64,000 nucleotides of DNA from Olsenella sp. An290 (GTDB taxonomy: Bacteria; Actinomycetota; Coriobacteriia; Coriobacteriales; Atopobiaceae): assembly GCF_002159535.1 (NCBI RefSeq), contig NZ_NFIU01000002.1, positions 62,001-126,000 of the forward strand. The letters are read 5' to 3'. Under the pieces are notes generated by a model. It was not told where the DNA came from. It did no database searches and saw nothing but the letters and a program-made list of their open reading frames with translations. The translations under genes were made by a program, and so were the position numbers. Positions 1 through 8,314 of the stretch are shown one piece after another. Numbering within the stretch: the stretch's first letter is position 1; every line of letters begins with the position of its first letter.

Positions 1-13
1 GGCCGTCATGCGC

Positions 14-1564
14 CTACTTTGCCACGTCGACGGCGCGCGACTCGCGGATCACGACCACGCGGACCTGACCGGGGTACTCCATCTCGTCCTCGATCTGCTT
101 GGCGATGTCATGGGCGAGGACCGTGGCCTGGGCGTCGGAGATCTTCTCGGGCTCGACCATGACGTGGAGCTCACGGCCGGCCTGCATGGCGTAGGTCCGC
201 TCGACGCCCTCGTGGGCGTTGGAGATCTCCTCGAGCTTCTCGAGGCGCTTGATGTAGGTCTCGGCGGACTCGCGGCGGGCGCCCGGGCGCGCGGCGGAGA
301 TGGCGTCGGCGGCCATCACGAGGACGTCGAGGACGGTGTCGGGCTCGACGTCGGCGTGGTGCGCCTCGATGGCGTGGACGATCTCGGGGCGCTCGCCGTG
401 GCGACGGGCGAGGTCGGCGCCGATCACGGCGTGCGGCCCCTCGACCTCGTGGTCGATGGCCTTGCCGAGGTCGTGGAGCAGGCCCGCGCGCTTGGCCGGC
501 GTCGGGTCGAGGCCGAGCTCGGAGGCCATGATGCCGCAGAGCGCGGAGACCTGGGCGGAGTGCGAGAGCACGTTCTGGCCGAACGAGGTGCGGTAGCGCA
601 GGGCGCCGAGGGTCTTGACGAGCTCGGGGTGCAGGTCGTGGATGCCCGCGTCGAAGGCGGCCTGCTCGCCCGCCTCGCGCACGCGCTCGGCGACGAGGGC
701 CTCGGCCTTCTTGTAGAGCTCCTCGATGCGAGCCGGGTGGATGCGCCCGTCGGCGATGAGGTTCTCGAGGGCCACGCGCGCCGTCTCGCGACGGACCGGG
801 TCGAAGCTCGAGAGGACCACGGTCTCGGGGGTGTCGTCGATGACGAGGGAGACGCCGGAGACCTGCTCGAAGGTACGGATGTTGCGGCCCTCGCGGCCGA
901 TGATGCGGCCCTTGAGGTCGTCGGAGGGGATGTGGACGGAGGTCACCGTGATCTCGCCGGCCTGGTCGGCGGCGCAGCGCTGGATGGCGGTGGAGACGAT
1001 CTCGCGGGCCGTCTTGTCGGCCTGGGCGCGGACGCGCTGCTCGGACTCGCGCAGGATCTGGGCCTCGTCGCGGACGGACTCGGCACGGACGCGCGCGATG
1101 AGCTCGTCGTGGGCCTCCTCGGACGAGAGGCCGGCGATGCGCTCGAGCTCGGTGGACTGACGGGCGACCATCTCGTCGAGGTCGGCCTTGCGGCGGTCGA
1201 GCTGGCCCTGGAGGCTCTGGAGCTGGTGCTCGCGGCGATCGAGGGCGTCGTTTCGATGGTCGAGGGACTCCTCGCGCTGCATGATGCGGTTCTCGAGGGT
1301 CTGGAGCTCGCCCTTGCGCTTCTTCTCCTCGGCCTCAGAGGTCTGCTTGAGGGCGAGGATCTGCTCCTTGGCCTCGAGGATGGCCTCCTTCTTTGCGCTC
1401 TCCGCCTGGCGCTCGGCCTCGGCGCGAACGCGCTCGGCGTCCGTGCGGGCGCTCTCGAGCTGGGCCTCGGCCGCCTTGACCTTGGAGTTGGACTGCCCGG
1501 AGAGGACGAAGTAGACGATCCCCGCGCCTATGGCGAGGCCGATGAGTGCGAATACGATTTCCAT
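14..1564 (-). CDS. rny: Ribonuclease Y, membrane-anchored endoribonuclease
   Basis: This is a 516-residue protein, close to the usual RNase Y length. Residues 1-24 form an N-terminal membrane anchor. A charged coiled coil rich in Glu, Arg and Lys runs to about residue 200. A KH domain follows with GRIIGREGRN at 219-228, then an HD phosphohydrolase domain with HDLGKA at 364-369 that carries the metal site. The family starts decay of many mRNAs by internal cleavage at the membrane. A consensus promoter lies about 170 bases upstream of the ATG, so the gene is probably transcribed apart from recA-recX. RNase J and PNPase are also in this window. Confidence 0.97.
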   Translation of the reverse strand: MEIVFALIGLAIGAGIVYFVLSGQSNSKVKAAEAQLESARTDAERVRAEAERQAESAKKEAILEAKEQILALKQTSEAEEKKRKGELQTLENRIMQREESLDHRNDALDRREHQLQSLQGQLDRRKADLDEMVARQSTELERIAGLSSEEAHDELIARVRAESVRDEAQILRESEQRVRAQADKTAREIVSTAIQRCAADQAGEITVTSVHIPSDDLKGRIIGREGRNIRTFEQVSGVSLVIDDTPETVVLSSFDPVRRETARVALENLIADGRIHPARIEELYKKAEALVAERVREAGEQAAFDAGIHDLHPELVKTLGALRYRTSFGQNVLSHSAQVSALCGIMASELGLDPTPAKRAGLLHDLGKAIDHEVEGPHAVIGADLARRHGERPEIVHAIEAHHADVEPDTVLDVLVMAADAISAARPGARRESAETYIKRLEKLEEISNAHEGVERTYAMQAGRELHVMVEPEKISDAQATVLAHDIAKQIEDEMEYPGQVRVVVIRESRAVDVAK

Positions 1565-1743
1565 GCTGGCTCCTCAGATAGCGTCTTCATTGGGTTCTGG
1601 AGACCGCGGCAGCGCCGCGGAACCCGCCATCGGAGGTGCAGTCGTGACGCATGTGGCCAGGAGGTTCAGGCTTCGACGGACGAACGAGAACAAAGGTGAC
1701 AGCTGGCGACCCAGCGTGAGAGTGCGCTCCAATAGCATTATCA

Positions 1744-1772
1744 ATCGTACGTTCAGCGTTGCGTTCTGTCAA
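1744..1772 (-). promoter_or_regulatory. Sigma-70 type promoter of rny
   Basis: On the minus strand TTGACA (1767-1772) and TACGAT (1744-1749) are separated by exactly 17 bases. Transcription would start near 1737 and leave a leader of about 170 bases before rny, in which I saw no clear riboswitch. Confidence 0.7.
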
Positions 1773-1792
1773 ATGCGCCCGTGGTAGAGGGC

Positions 1793-2446
1793 CTAGGCAT
1801 CGTCCTCGGGGCCCGTTCGCGCGACCTCGCGGGCCACGTCGAGCGCAAGCGACGGGGCAAATCCGCGACCCGCCAGGAACCGGGCGATGCGGGCGACGTC
1901 GTTTCTGCCCGTGAGGCGCCGGCGCGAGGCCGCCGCGAGGGCGCGCTCGCGCTCGTCGCCCTCCCCGAGGAACTCCTCGGGCCACCCCGCGAGGTCGCGC
2001 GGCGACACGCCCCTGCGCTCGAGCTCGCGCTCGATGCGAAGCCTCCCCCACCCGGCGAGCGTCTTCGCGCGGGCGAACGCGCCGGCGTAGCGGGCGTCGT
2101 CGACAAGGCCGGACGCCACGGCGCGCCCCACGCGCTCACGCACGACGTCGGCGGAGAAGCCGTCACGCTCAAGCCGCTCGGCAAGCTCGCGGGAGGCGTA
2201 GTCGCGCCGTCCGAGGAGCTCCTCCACGCGCTCGCGCGCACAGGTCTCTTCGGCGGAGCGGACCAGGGCGAGGGCCTCCGCCCGGCATCCCGGCACGCGG
2301 CCCGCCGCGAGCCGGCGCCCCACCGTGACGGGGACGGCGAGGTCCTCCTCTCCCCCCTCGGGAAACCTCAGCAGCACGTGGGCGCGGCCCCGCGTGCGCG
2401 CGGCGCCCTCGGGGAGGAGGACCTCCCAGGGCCTGGGGTCGCTCAC
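1793..2446 (-). CDS. recX: Regulatory protein RecX
   Basis: A 217-residue Arg-rich, mostly helical protein with the three-helix repeats of RecX, including a stretch with [16 protein letters not shown] near the middle. RecX binds RecA filaments and restrains them. Its GTG start overlaps the recA TGA stop (GTGA), so the two genes are translationally coupled, as in many actinobacteria. The name rests on family resemblance plus position behind recA. Confidence 0.9.
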   Translation of the reverse strand: MSDPRPWEVLLPEGAARTRGRAHVLLRFPEGGEEDLAVPVTVGRRLAAGRVPGCRAEALALVRSAEETCARERVEELLGRRDYASRELAERLERDGFSADVVRERVGRAVASGLVDDARYAGAFARAKTLAGWGRLRIERELERRGVSPRDLAGWPEEFLGEGDERERALAAASRRRLTGRNDVARIARFLAGRGFAPSLALDVAREVARTGPEDDA

Positions 2447-3534
2447 TCGACCGTGCCCTCGGCGGGCTCGACGACCTCGCCGACGCGCTCGTCCCCAAGC
2501 TCGAGCCCGCAGGCCACGCGAACCTTGTGGTCGATCTCCTCGAGAAGGGCGGGGTTCGAGGCGAGGAAGTCCTTGGCGGCCTCGCGGCCCTGGCCGAGAC
2601 GTTCCTTCTCATAGGTGAACCAGGAGCCCGACTTGGTGACGATGCCGTTATCCACGGCCTCGTCCAGGATCGAGCCCTCCTTGGAGATGCCCAGCCCGTA
2701 CATGATGTCGAACTCGGCCTGCTTGAAGGGCGGGGCGACCTTGTTCTTGACCACCTTCACGCGCACGCGGCTGCCGACGGCCTCGCCGTTGACCTTGATG
2801 GTGTCGATGCGGCGGATGTCCATGCGCACGGACGAGAAGAACTTGAGGGCGCGGCCGCCCGGCGTGGTCTCGGGGTTGCCGAACATGACGCCGATCTTCT
2901 CGCGCAGCTGGTTGATGAAGATGCAGGTGGTGTTGGACTTGGAGAGCGAGCCCGCGAGCTTGCGCAGGGCCTGGCTCATGAGGCGGGCCTGCAGGCCCAC
3001 GGTGGAGTCACCGATCTCGCCCTCGATCTCGGCGCGGGGCGTGAGCGCCGCGACCGAGTCCACGACCACGACGTCGATGGCACCGGAGCGCACGAGCATG
3101 TCGCAGATCTCAAGCGCCTGCTCGCCGGTGTCCGGCTGGGAGATGAGCACCTCGTCGATGTCCACGCCGATGCGGGCGGCGTAGCCCGGGTCGAGCGCGT
3201 GCTCGGCGTCGATGAAGGCGACGACGCCGCCCATGGCCTGGGCCTCGGCGAGAATCTCGAGGGAGAGGGTGGTCTTGCCCGAGGACTCCGGGCCGTAGAT
3301 CTCCACGATGCGGCCGCGGGGCACGCCGCCGATGCCGAGCGCGGCGTCAAGCGAGATGGCACCCGTGGGGATGGCCTCGACCTCAAGGCTCGGGCCGTCG
3401 TCGCCGAAGCGCATGATGGCGCCCTTGCCAAAGCGCTTCTCTATCTCCTCCGTGGTTGCCTCGAGGACCTTCTCGCGCTCCTCGCCCGTGGTGCGCGGGC
3501 GGACTTCCTTGCTGATGCTCTTGCTCTTGGCCAT
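2443..3534 (-). CDS. recA: Recombinase RecA
   Basis: A 363-residue RecA with Walker A GPESSGKT at residues 81-88 and the conserved ATPase core. It performs ATP-dependent strand exchange and triggers LexA self-cleavage in the SOS response. I chose the ATG at 3534 (MAKSK) over an in-frame ATG twelve codons upstream, because AGAGGGAG sits at proper spacing before it and the upstream ATG falls on the promoter -10. A LexA-type box overlaps the promoter. recX follows with overlapping codons. The C-terminus is short and acidic, as is usual. Confidence 0.98.
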   Translation of the reverse strand: MAKSKSISKEVRPRTTGEEREKVLEATTEEIEKRFGKGAIMRFGDDGPSLEVEAIPTGAISLDAALGIGGVPRGRIVEIYGPESSGKTTLSLEILAEAQAMGGVVAFIDAEHALDPGYAARIGVDIDEVLISQPDTGEQALEICDMLVRSGAIDVVVVDSVAALTPRAEIEGEIGDSTVGLQARLMSQALRKLAGSLSKSNTTCIFINQLREKIGVMFGNPETTPGGRALKFFSSVRMDIRRIDTIKVNGEAVGSRVRVKVVKNKVAPPFKQAEFDIMYGLGISKEGSILDEAVDNGIVTKSGSWFTYEKERLGQGREAAKDFLASNPALLEEIDHKVRVACGLELGDERVGEVVEPAEGTVE

Positions 3535-3568
3535 GGCTGACTCCCTCTGGGTTCCGTGTTCCGACAGC

Positions 3569-3597
3569 ATCCTATCCGAACAACCGTTCTAAGTCAA
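3569..3597 (-). promoter_or_regulatory. recA promoter with LexA (SOS) box
   Basis: On the minus strand TTGACT (3592-3597) and TAGGAT (3569-3574) are 17 bases apart. Inside the spacer is GAACGGTTGTTC (3578-3589), a perfect GAAC-N4-GTTC palindrome of the Gram-positive LexA (DinR) type. Repressor bound there would block polymerase. No lexA gene lies in this window. From 3598 to 3742 I see only GC-rich sequence without a gene. Confidence 0.8.
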
Positions 3598-3742
3598 CGG
3601 GAACGGGGAAATCATAGGGCATGGCCCCTGCGGGAGGCTCGCGCACCGCGCGCGCAAGGCTGACGCGGGACGATCGGCCGGCGCGCGCAGGGCGCGGTCC
3701 CGGCAGCCCGGGGCGCGGCGGGCGCTCGCGCGCCAGGCGCGG

Positions 3743-4258
3743 CTACCCGAGCGCCTCGCAGGCCGCCTCCACGCAACCTTCACGAAGGAGCTCGACGGCG
3801 CGTGCGACGGCAGAGAGGCGCACCGCGGCGCGGTCGCCCTCGAAGCGATGGCACTCGGCGCGGGTGCCCGCGGGGCCCGCGAGGCCCAGCCAGACGGTCC
3901 CCACCGGCTTTCCGGGCTCGGCGCCGCCGGGGCCCGCGATGCCGGTCACCGAGACGGCGACGTCGCAGGAGAGGACGCGTCGCGCGCCCTCGGCCATCTG
4001 CTCGGCGCAGGCGGCAGAGACCACGCCCGGGCCGTCGATGACGTCGGGGGACACGCCGAGCACGTCGCGCTTCACGGGGACGGCGTAGCTCACGACGCCG
4101 CCGCGAACCACGTCGGAGGAGCCGGGGACGGCCGTGAGGCACCCCGAGACGAGGCCGCCCGTGCAGCTCTCGGCGCACCCCAGGGTGAGCCCGGCCGCCC
4201 GCGCGGCCTCGAGCGCGGCCGACGCGCGCCCGACGCAGTCCTCCCAGCCCACGGCCAT
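3743..4258 (-). CDS. pncC: Nicotinamide-nucleotide amidohydrolase, CinA C-terminal domain protein
   Basis: This 171-residue protein consists only of the CinA C-terminal domain. It has the typical GCAESCTGGLVSG motif near residue 27 and SVTGIAGPGGAEPGKPVGTV in the second half. Stand-alone forms (PncC/YgaD) deamidate NMN to nicotinate mononucleotide in pyridine nucleotide recycling. The N-terminal molybdopterin-binding-like COG1058 domain of full CinA is absent. The gene follows pgsA by six bases and precedes the recA promoter region, as in the common pgsA-cinA-recA order. Confidence 0.92.
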   Translation of the reverse strand: MAVGWEDCVGRASAALEAARAAGLTLGCAESCTGGLVSGCLTAVPGSSDVVRGGVVSYAVPVKRDVLGVSPDVIDGPGVVSAACAEQMAEGARRVLSCDVAVSVTGIAGPGGAEPGKPVGTVWLGLAGPAGTRAECHRFEGDRAAVRLSAVARAVELLREGCVEAACEALG

Positions 4259-4264
4259 GCCGCG

Positions 4265-4870
4265 CTACCTCCTCGGGCCAAGCACGACGTGGCGCGCGGC
4301 CCAGAAGTACTGGGCTCCCGAGACCACGGTGAGGACCACGGCGGCCACGAAGAGGGCGCGGGCCACGACGAGCACCATCGCCGCGAGCGACCACAGGCCG
4401 AGCGCGGAGAGCGCGAAGCCGAGGTAGAAGGCGCAGAGGGAGACCATCGTCACGGCGGTCTTGGCCTTGCCGAGGGAGTCGGCGGCGATGACCTCGCCGC
4501 TCGCGCTCGCGACCATGCGCAGCGCGCTCACGAGAAACTCGCGCAGCAGGATGATAAAGACGGCCCACACGCTCACCCAGCCGTCCTGCAGGAGGAGGAG
4601 CAGCGCCGAGAAGACGAGGAGCTTGTCGGCGATGGGGTCGAGGAACTTGCCGAAGTCGGTGATCTCGCCACGGGAGCGCGCGAGGTGCCCGTCGAGCTTG
4701 TCGGTGAGCGAGAGGAGCGTGTAGATGGCGAAGGCGGCCACGGAGCCCGCGGGCCCAAGGCCCGCGGCGGACGCCGCCACGGCCATGAAGACCGGGATGA
4801 GCGCGATTCGGACGCAGGTGACGATGTTGGCGGGCGTCCAGACGCCCTTCTCGCCGCCCACCTCACTCAC
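4265..4870 (-). CDS. pgsA: CDP-diacylglycerol--glycerol-3-phosphate 3-phosphatidyltransferase
   Basis: A 201-residue polytopic membrane protein with the CDP-alcohol phosphotransferase signature D-G-x2-A-R-x8-G-x3-D-x3-D (DGHLARSRGEITDFGKFLDP). It makes phosphatidylglycerol phosphate, the first committed step to phosphatidylglycerol and cardiolipin. The GTG start overlaps the end of rimO by eight bases. The family contains related enzymes, but the gene order rimO-pgsA-cinA-recA supports PgsA. Confidence 0.9.
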   Translation of the reverse strand: MSEVGGEKGVWTPANIVTCVRIALIPVFMAVAASAAGLGPAGSVAAFAIYTLLSLTDKLDGHLARSRGEITDFGKFLDPIADKLLVFSALLLLLQDGWVSVWAVFIILLREFLVSALRMVASASGEVIAADSLGKAKTAVTMVSLCAFYLGFALSALGLWSLAAMVLVVARALFVAAVVLTVVSGAQYFWAARHVVLGPRR

Positions 4871-6185
4871 CCTCGCCCACGAGCTCGCCCACGAGCTCGT
4901 AGCAGAACGAGTCCACGAGGTCGACGGTCACGATGTCGCCGACGGCCGCCTCGCCGAAGGGGATGTGGACCGCGCCGTCGGAGTCGGGGGCCTGGAACCA
5001 GGCGTGGCCGATGAGCTCGGGGCCGTCCTCGGCCTCCTCGACGCCGTCGACGATGACGCGGACGCGCTCGCCCACGTGGGAGGCCGTGGCCGCAAAGCCG
5101 AGCTGCTCGGTGAGGTCCACCAGGCGCTGCGTGCGCTCGAGCTTCACGGCCTCGTCCACCTGGCCCTCCATGCGGGCGGCCGCGGTCCCCTCCTCCTGGG
5201 AGTAGGAGAAGACGGAGCAGTAGTCGAACTCCTCCTCGGCGATGAAGTCGTAGAGCTCGTCGGCCTCCTCGTCCGTCTCGCCGGGAAAGCCCGCCATGCC
5301 CGTGGTGCGCAGCACCATGCCGGGGATCTCCGAGCGCAGGCGCGAGAAGAGCGCCCGCAGCTCCTCGGGCGAGCCCGAGCGGCCCATCGCGCGCAGGACG
5401 CGCGCCGAGCAGTGCTGGATGGGGATGTCGATGTAGGGCAGCACCTCGGGCACGTCGCGAATGGTGGCGATGAGCTCGTCGGTCATGCCCTCCGGCTGCA
5501 GGTAGAGCACGCGGACCCAGCCGCCGAAGGGCCGCACGGCCGCGGCCACCTCGCGCAGGAGCGCGGCGAGGGTGTCCCCCTCGCCGAGGTCCGACCCCCA
5601 CACGCCCGTGTCCTGGCCGATGAGCACGACCTCGCGCACGCCGCCGGCCATGAGCGAGCGGACCTCGGAGACGATCTCGTCCGCCGGGCGGGAGTGGTAG
5701 CGCCCGCGGATGTAGGGGATCGCGCAGAAGGTGCAGAAGCGGTCGCAGCCCTCGGAGATCTTCACGAAGGCGCTCGTCCCCTCGACCGTGCGCAGGGTCT
5801 CGGGGAGCGCGTCCTTCTCGCCCGCGGAGAGGCCGAGCACCTCGCGCACCACGCCCGCGATGCCGTCCTCGTCCTCGGCGCGCACGAAGGCGGCGACCTC
5901 GGGGAGCTCCGCGGCGAGCGCGTCACCGTAGCGCGAGGGCACGCAGCCGCACATCACGATCGGCAGGGCGCGCACGCCCTCGGCCCGCTCCTCGGCGAGC
6001 GAGAGCGTGGCCTCGACCGACTCCTCGGTCGCCGAGGCAAGGAACGAGCACGTGTTGACGATGGCCACGTCGGCCTCGGCGACGTCGGAGGTCTCCTCGA
6101 GGCCGTCGGCGAGCAGCAGGGCACGCATGCGGTCGGAGTCGACCTCGTTCTTGGCGCAGCCGAGCGTGATGATGAGAAAGCGCAC
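4863..6185 (-). CDS. rimO: Ribosomal protein S12 methylthiotransferase RimO
   Basis: A 440-residue radical-SAM methylthiotransferase. The N-terminal cluster-binding domain has LGCAKNEVDSDRM and NTCSFLASA. The radical SAM motif is EGCDRFCTFCAIPYIRGR (CxxxCxxC), and a TRAM domain forms the C-terminus. LGCAKN followed by VDSE/D is typical of RimO, which modifies Asp in ribosomal protein S12, rather than of the tRNA-modifying MiaB or MtaB. A second family member, mtaB, is at 20.2 kb. It starts with GTG and follows yajQ. Confidence 0.95.
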   Translation of the reverse strand: MRFLIITLGCAKNEVDSDRMRALLLADGLEETSDVAEADVAIVNTCSFLASATEESVEATLSLAEERAEGVRALPIVMCGCVPSRYGDALAAELPEVAAFVRAEDEDGIAGVVREVLGLSAGEKDALPETLRTVEGTSAFVKISEGCDRFCTFCAIPYIRGRYHSRPADEIVSEVRSLMAGGVREVVLIGQDTGVWGSDLGEGDTLAALLREVAAAVRPFGGWVRVLYLQPEGMTDELIATIRDVPEVLPYIDIPIQHCSARVLRAMGRSGSPEELRALFSRLRSEIPGMVLRTTGMAGFPGETDEEADELYDFIAEEEFDYCSVFSYSQEEGTAAARMEGQVDEAVKLERTQRLVDLTEQLGFAATASHVGERVRVIVDGVEEAEDGPELIGHAWFQAPDSDGAVHIPFGEAAVGDIVTVDLVDSFCYELVGELVGEGE

Positions 6186-6197
6186 GTGACCCCCTCG

Positions 6198-6695
6198 CTA
6201 GCGGTAGTTGGTGAACTGCAGCGGCTGACCGTAGTCGCGCTGGCGGAGCTCGCCGATCACGGACTGCAGGACGTCCCGGGAGGCCGAGCTCACGCGGAGC
6301 TTGTCGCCCTCGACCGTGGCCTTGGCCTTGAGCTTGAGGTCGCGGATGTCCTTGGCGATCTTCTTGGCGGTGTCGGTGTCGATGCCCTGGATCACGGTGC
6401 CCGTCTGGCGCACGGTCATCCCCGAGGCGGCCTCGGGGTCCGCCCAGCGCACGGCGGTGAGGTCCACGCCGCGCTTCACGAGCTTGGAGCCCAGGATGTC
6501 GCGCACCTGGGACGCCACGAACTCGGACGGGGCGGAGATCTTGAAGACGCCCTCCTTCTTGGAGAGCTCGAGGGTGGCGCCCGTGCCCTTGAGGTCGTAG
6601 CGCTGCGAGAGCTCGCGCGCGGCCTGCTGGCAGGCGTTGTCCACCTCCTGCATGTCGACGGTCGAGACGACGTCGAAGCTGGATTCCTTAGCCAT
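6198..6695 (-). CDS. YajQ family nucleotide-binding protein
   Basis: A 165-residue protein of the YajQ/UPF0234 family. It begins with the conserved SSFDVVSTVDMQEVDNACQQ block and ends with the family's LQFTNYR tail. Structures of the family show two RNA-binding-like folds, and some members bind cyclic-di-GMP, but the cellular role is not settled. It sits between the RodZ-like gene and rimO in one run of minus-strand genes and has a good ribosome binding site (AAAGGAGC). Confidence 0.93.
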   Translation of the reverse strand: MAKESSFDVVSTVDMQEVDNACQQAARELSQRYDLKGTGATLELSKKEGVFKISAPSEFVASQVRDILGSKLVKRGVDLTAVRWADPEAASGMTVRQTGTVIQGIDTDTAKKIAKDIRDLKLKAKATVEGDKLRVSSASRDVLQSVIGELRQRDYGQPLQFTNYR

Positions 6696-6717
6696 GTCTG
6701 CTCCTTTCGGCGCGGCG

Positions 6718-8313
6718 CTACTGGGCGCCGTCGCCCTGTGCCTGCGCGTCGTCGGTCGACGCGCCGGAGGCCCCCGCGGCGTCGTCCTGCGGGGGCGTCC
6801 CCTTGATCGTGACGGTCCCGAGTCCGCCGACGCGGGAGTTGAAGTCCACGGCCTCCCCGTTCTCCGTGACGCTCACCACGTCGGGCGAGCCCACGGTGAC
6901 CGAGATCTGGTCGTGGACGGTGTAGGACTGCGCCCAGGGGCCGGTGAGGCCCTCGGCGACCTTGCTCTCGCCGTCGCAGACGATCTCCACCCAGGAGTAG
7001 CTCCCGTCGGCGACGCGCACGTCGACGACCGTCTCCTGGGGCTCGTCCGCGGCGGCGTCCGGGTCGGCCGGGTCGGCGGGGCCGTCGGCATCGGCGTCGT
7101 CCGCGGCGGGGTCAGGGTCGGGGTCGGGCTGCGGGGTCGCGTCCGCGTCCTGGCCCTCGTCCGCATCGTCTGCCGAGTCGTCGTCCGTGGTGTCCTTGGC
7201 CACGCCGTTCACCTCGACGGGCTGGCCCCCCGAGCGCCGCTCGGGACCGCTCACGCACGAGCTCACCGAGAAGACGATGATGGCGGTCAGGGCGACCGTA
7301 AGGGCCAGGAAGATGACGAGCAGCGCCCGGCGCGGGTCCGAGAAGAACCCCTGGACCGCCCCGCGCGCGCCGGGACGGCGCCCTCCCCTTCCGCCCGCGG
7401 GCCCGCGCGGCGAGCGCGCGGGGCGCCGGCGCACGTTGGGGCGCTCGACGTTGGCGATGTTGCGCGAGGAGCGGCGGCCCGAGATGGTCGAGGCCGGCGC
7501 GTAGGGGCGGGCGCGGTCGTCAAGCCTGAGGTCGTCGGTGTACTCGCTCGGCCGGACGCGGCGCGTGCTCACGTCGTCGCGGCGGTAGAGGCGCCCGGTC
7601 CGGGCCTCCTCGCGCTCGTCGACGGCGCGCCCGGGGGCGTTTTGGCCCTCGCGAAGGAGGCGCCCCGCCTGGTCGTCGGCGCGACGGCGGGTGCCGGCGG
7701 CGCGACGGCGCGCGGTGGACGAGCCCCCGCGCTCGCGCGCGGGCGCGCTGTTGTAGGGCCGGCGCTGGTAGCGGTCCTCATAGCCGGGGGCGTAGCCGCG
7801 GCTCTCGTAGGAGGCCTGCGGGGACGTGCCGGCGGACGGGTAGGCGACGCCCGCCAGGGGCACCGAGGAGCGCGGCCGCGCCGGGGCCGTCGTGGCAAAG
7901 TCGCCCATGTCGCCGGCGGGCCCGCCCGAGGAGGGCAGGAGGGGCCGGTACTCGACGTAGGCCTTCGGGCGCGAGCCCGCCTCGTTCACGACGTCGTAGC
8001 CCGAGATGCCGCGGCCCGCCTGGGTGTCGCGCGTGCGGCGGCGCAGCTCGTGCGAGGAGGTGCCGTGGCGGTACTCGTATATCTCCTCCTGGAAGATGTC
8101 CACGATCTCGCGCGCGTTGAGGCCCAGGTAGCGGGCGTAGCTCGAGAGCATGCCCTGGGCATAGCCGCTCTGGGGCATGTGGTCGTAGTCGCCCTCCTCA
8201 AAGGCCACGAGAACGTCCTCGCGCAGCTTGAGGATGCGCGAGGCCTGGCTGATGGAGAGTCCGAGCTCGTGGCGGCGCGAGACGAGCGCCTCGCTGAATC
8301 GCGGTCTCGACAT
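6718..8313 (-). CDS. RodZ-like protein: helix-turn-helix, disordered linker, TM segment, DUF4115-like domain
   Basis: Residues 1-80 form an XRE-like helix-turn-helix (LGLSISQASRILKLREDVL, then SGYAQGMLSSYARYLGL), as in RodZ. Residues 85-325 are an unusually long, Arg/Ser/Gly/Pro-rich region that looks disordered. One transmembrane helix lies near 329-353. An acidic Asp/Pro/Ala-rich stretch follows to about 425, and then a small beta-rich domain to about 505 resembles DUF4115. RodZ links MreB to the envelope in rods. With 531 residues this protein is far longer than typical RodZ, and no mreB is in the window, so a general envelope role is safer. It is two bases downstream of ftsK's promoter-proximal partner genes in the same operon. 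Confidence 0.75.
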   Translation of the reverse strand: MSRPRFSEALVSRRHELGLSISQASRILKLREDVLVAFEEGDYDHMPQSGYAQGMLSSYARYLGLNAREIVDIFQEEIYEYRHGTSSHELRRRTRDTQAGRGISGYDVVNEAGSRPKAYVEYRPLLPSSGGPAGDMGDFATTAPARPRSSVPLAGVAYPSAGTSPQASYESRGYAPGYEDRYQRRPYNSAPARERGGSSTARRRAAGTRRRADDQAGRLLREGQNAPGRAVDEREEARTGRLYRRDDVSTRRVRPSEYTDDLRLDDRARPYAPASTISGRRSSRNIANVERPNVRRRPARSPRGPAGGRGGRRPGARGAVQGFFSDPRRALLVIFLALTVALTAIIVFSVSSCVSGPERRSGGQPVEVNGVAKDTTDDDSADDADEGQDADATPQPDPDPDPAADDADADGPADPADPDAAADEPQETVVDVRVADGSYSWVEIVCDGESKVAEGLTGPWAQSYTVHDQISVTVGSPDVVSVTENGEAVDFNSRVGGLGTVTIKGTPPQDDAAGASGASTDDAQAQGDGAQ

Positions 8314-8314
8314 G

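Noticed and set aside
8-1699. Long plus-strand open frame opposite rny (and similar frames opposite infB, rpoD, ftsK and leuS)
   Set aside because: High GC gives long antisense frames. Their translations are low-complexity Gly/Ala/Asp/Arg text without domains, while the minus strand has clear families.
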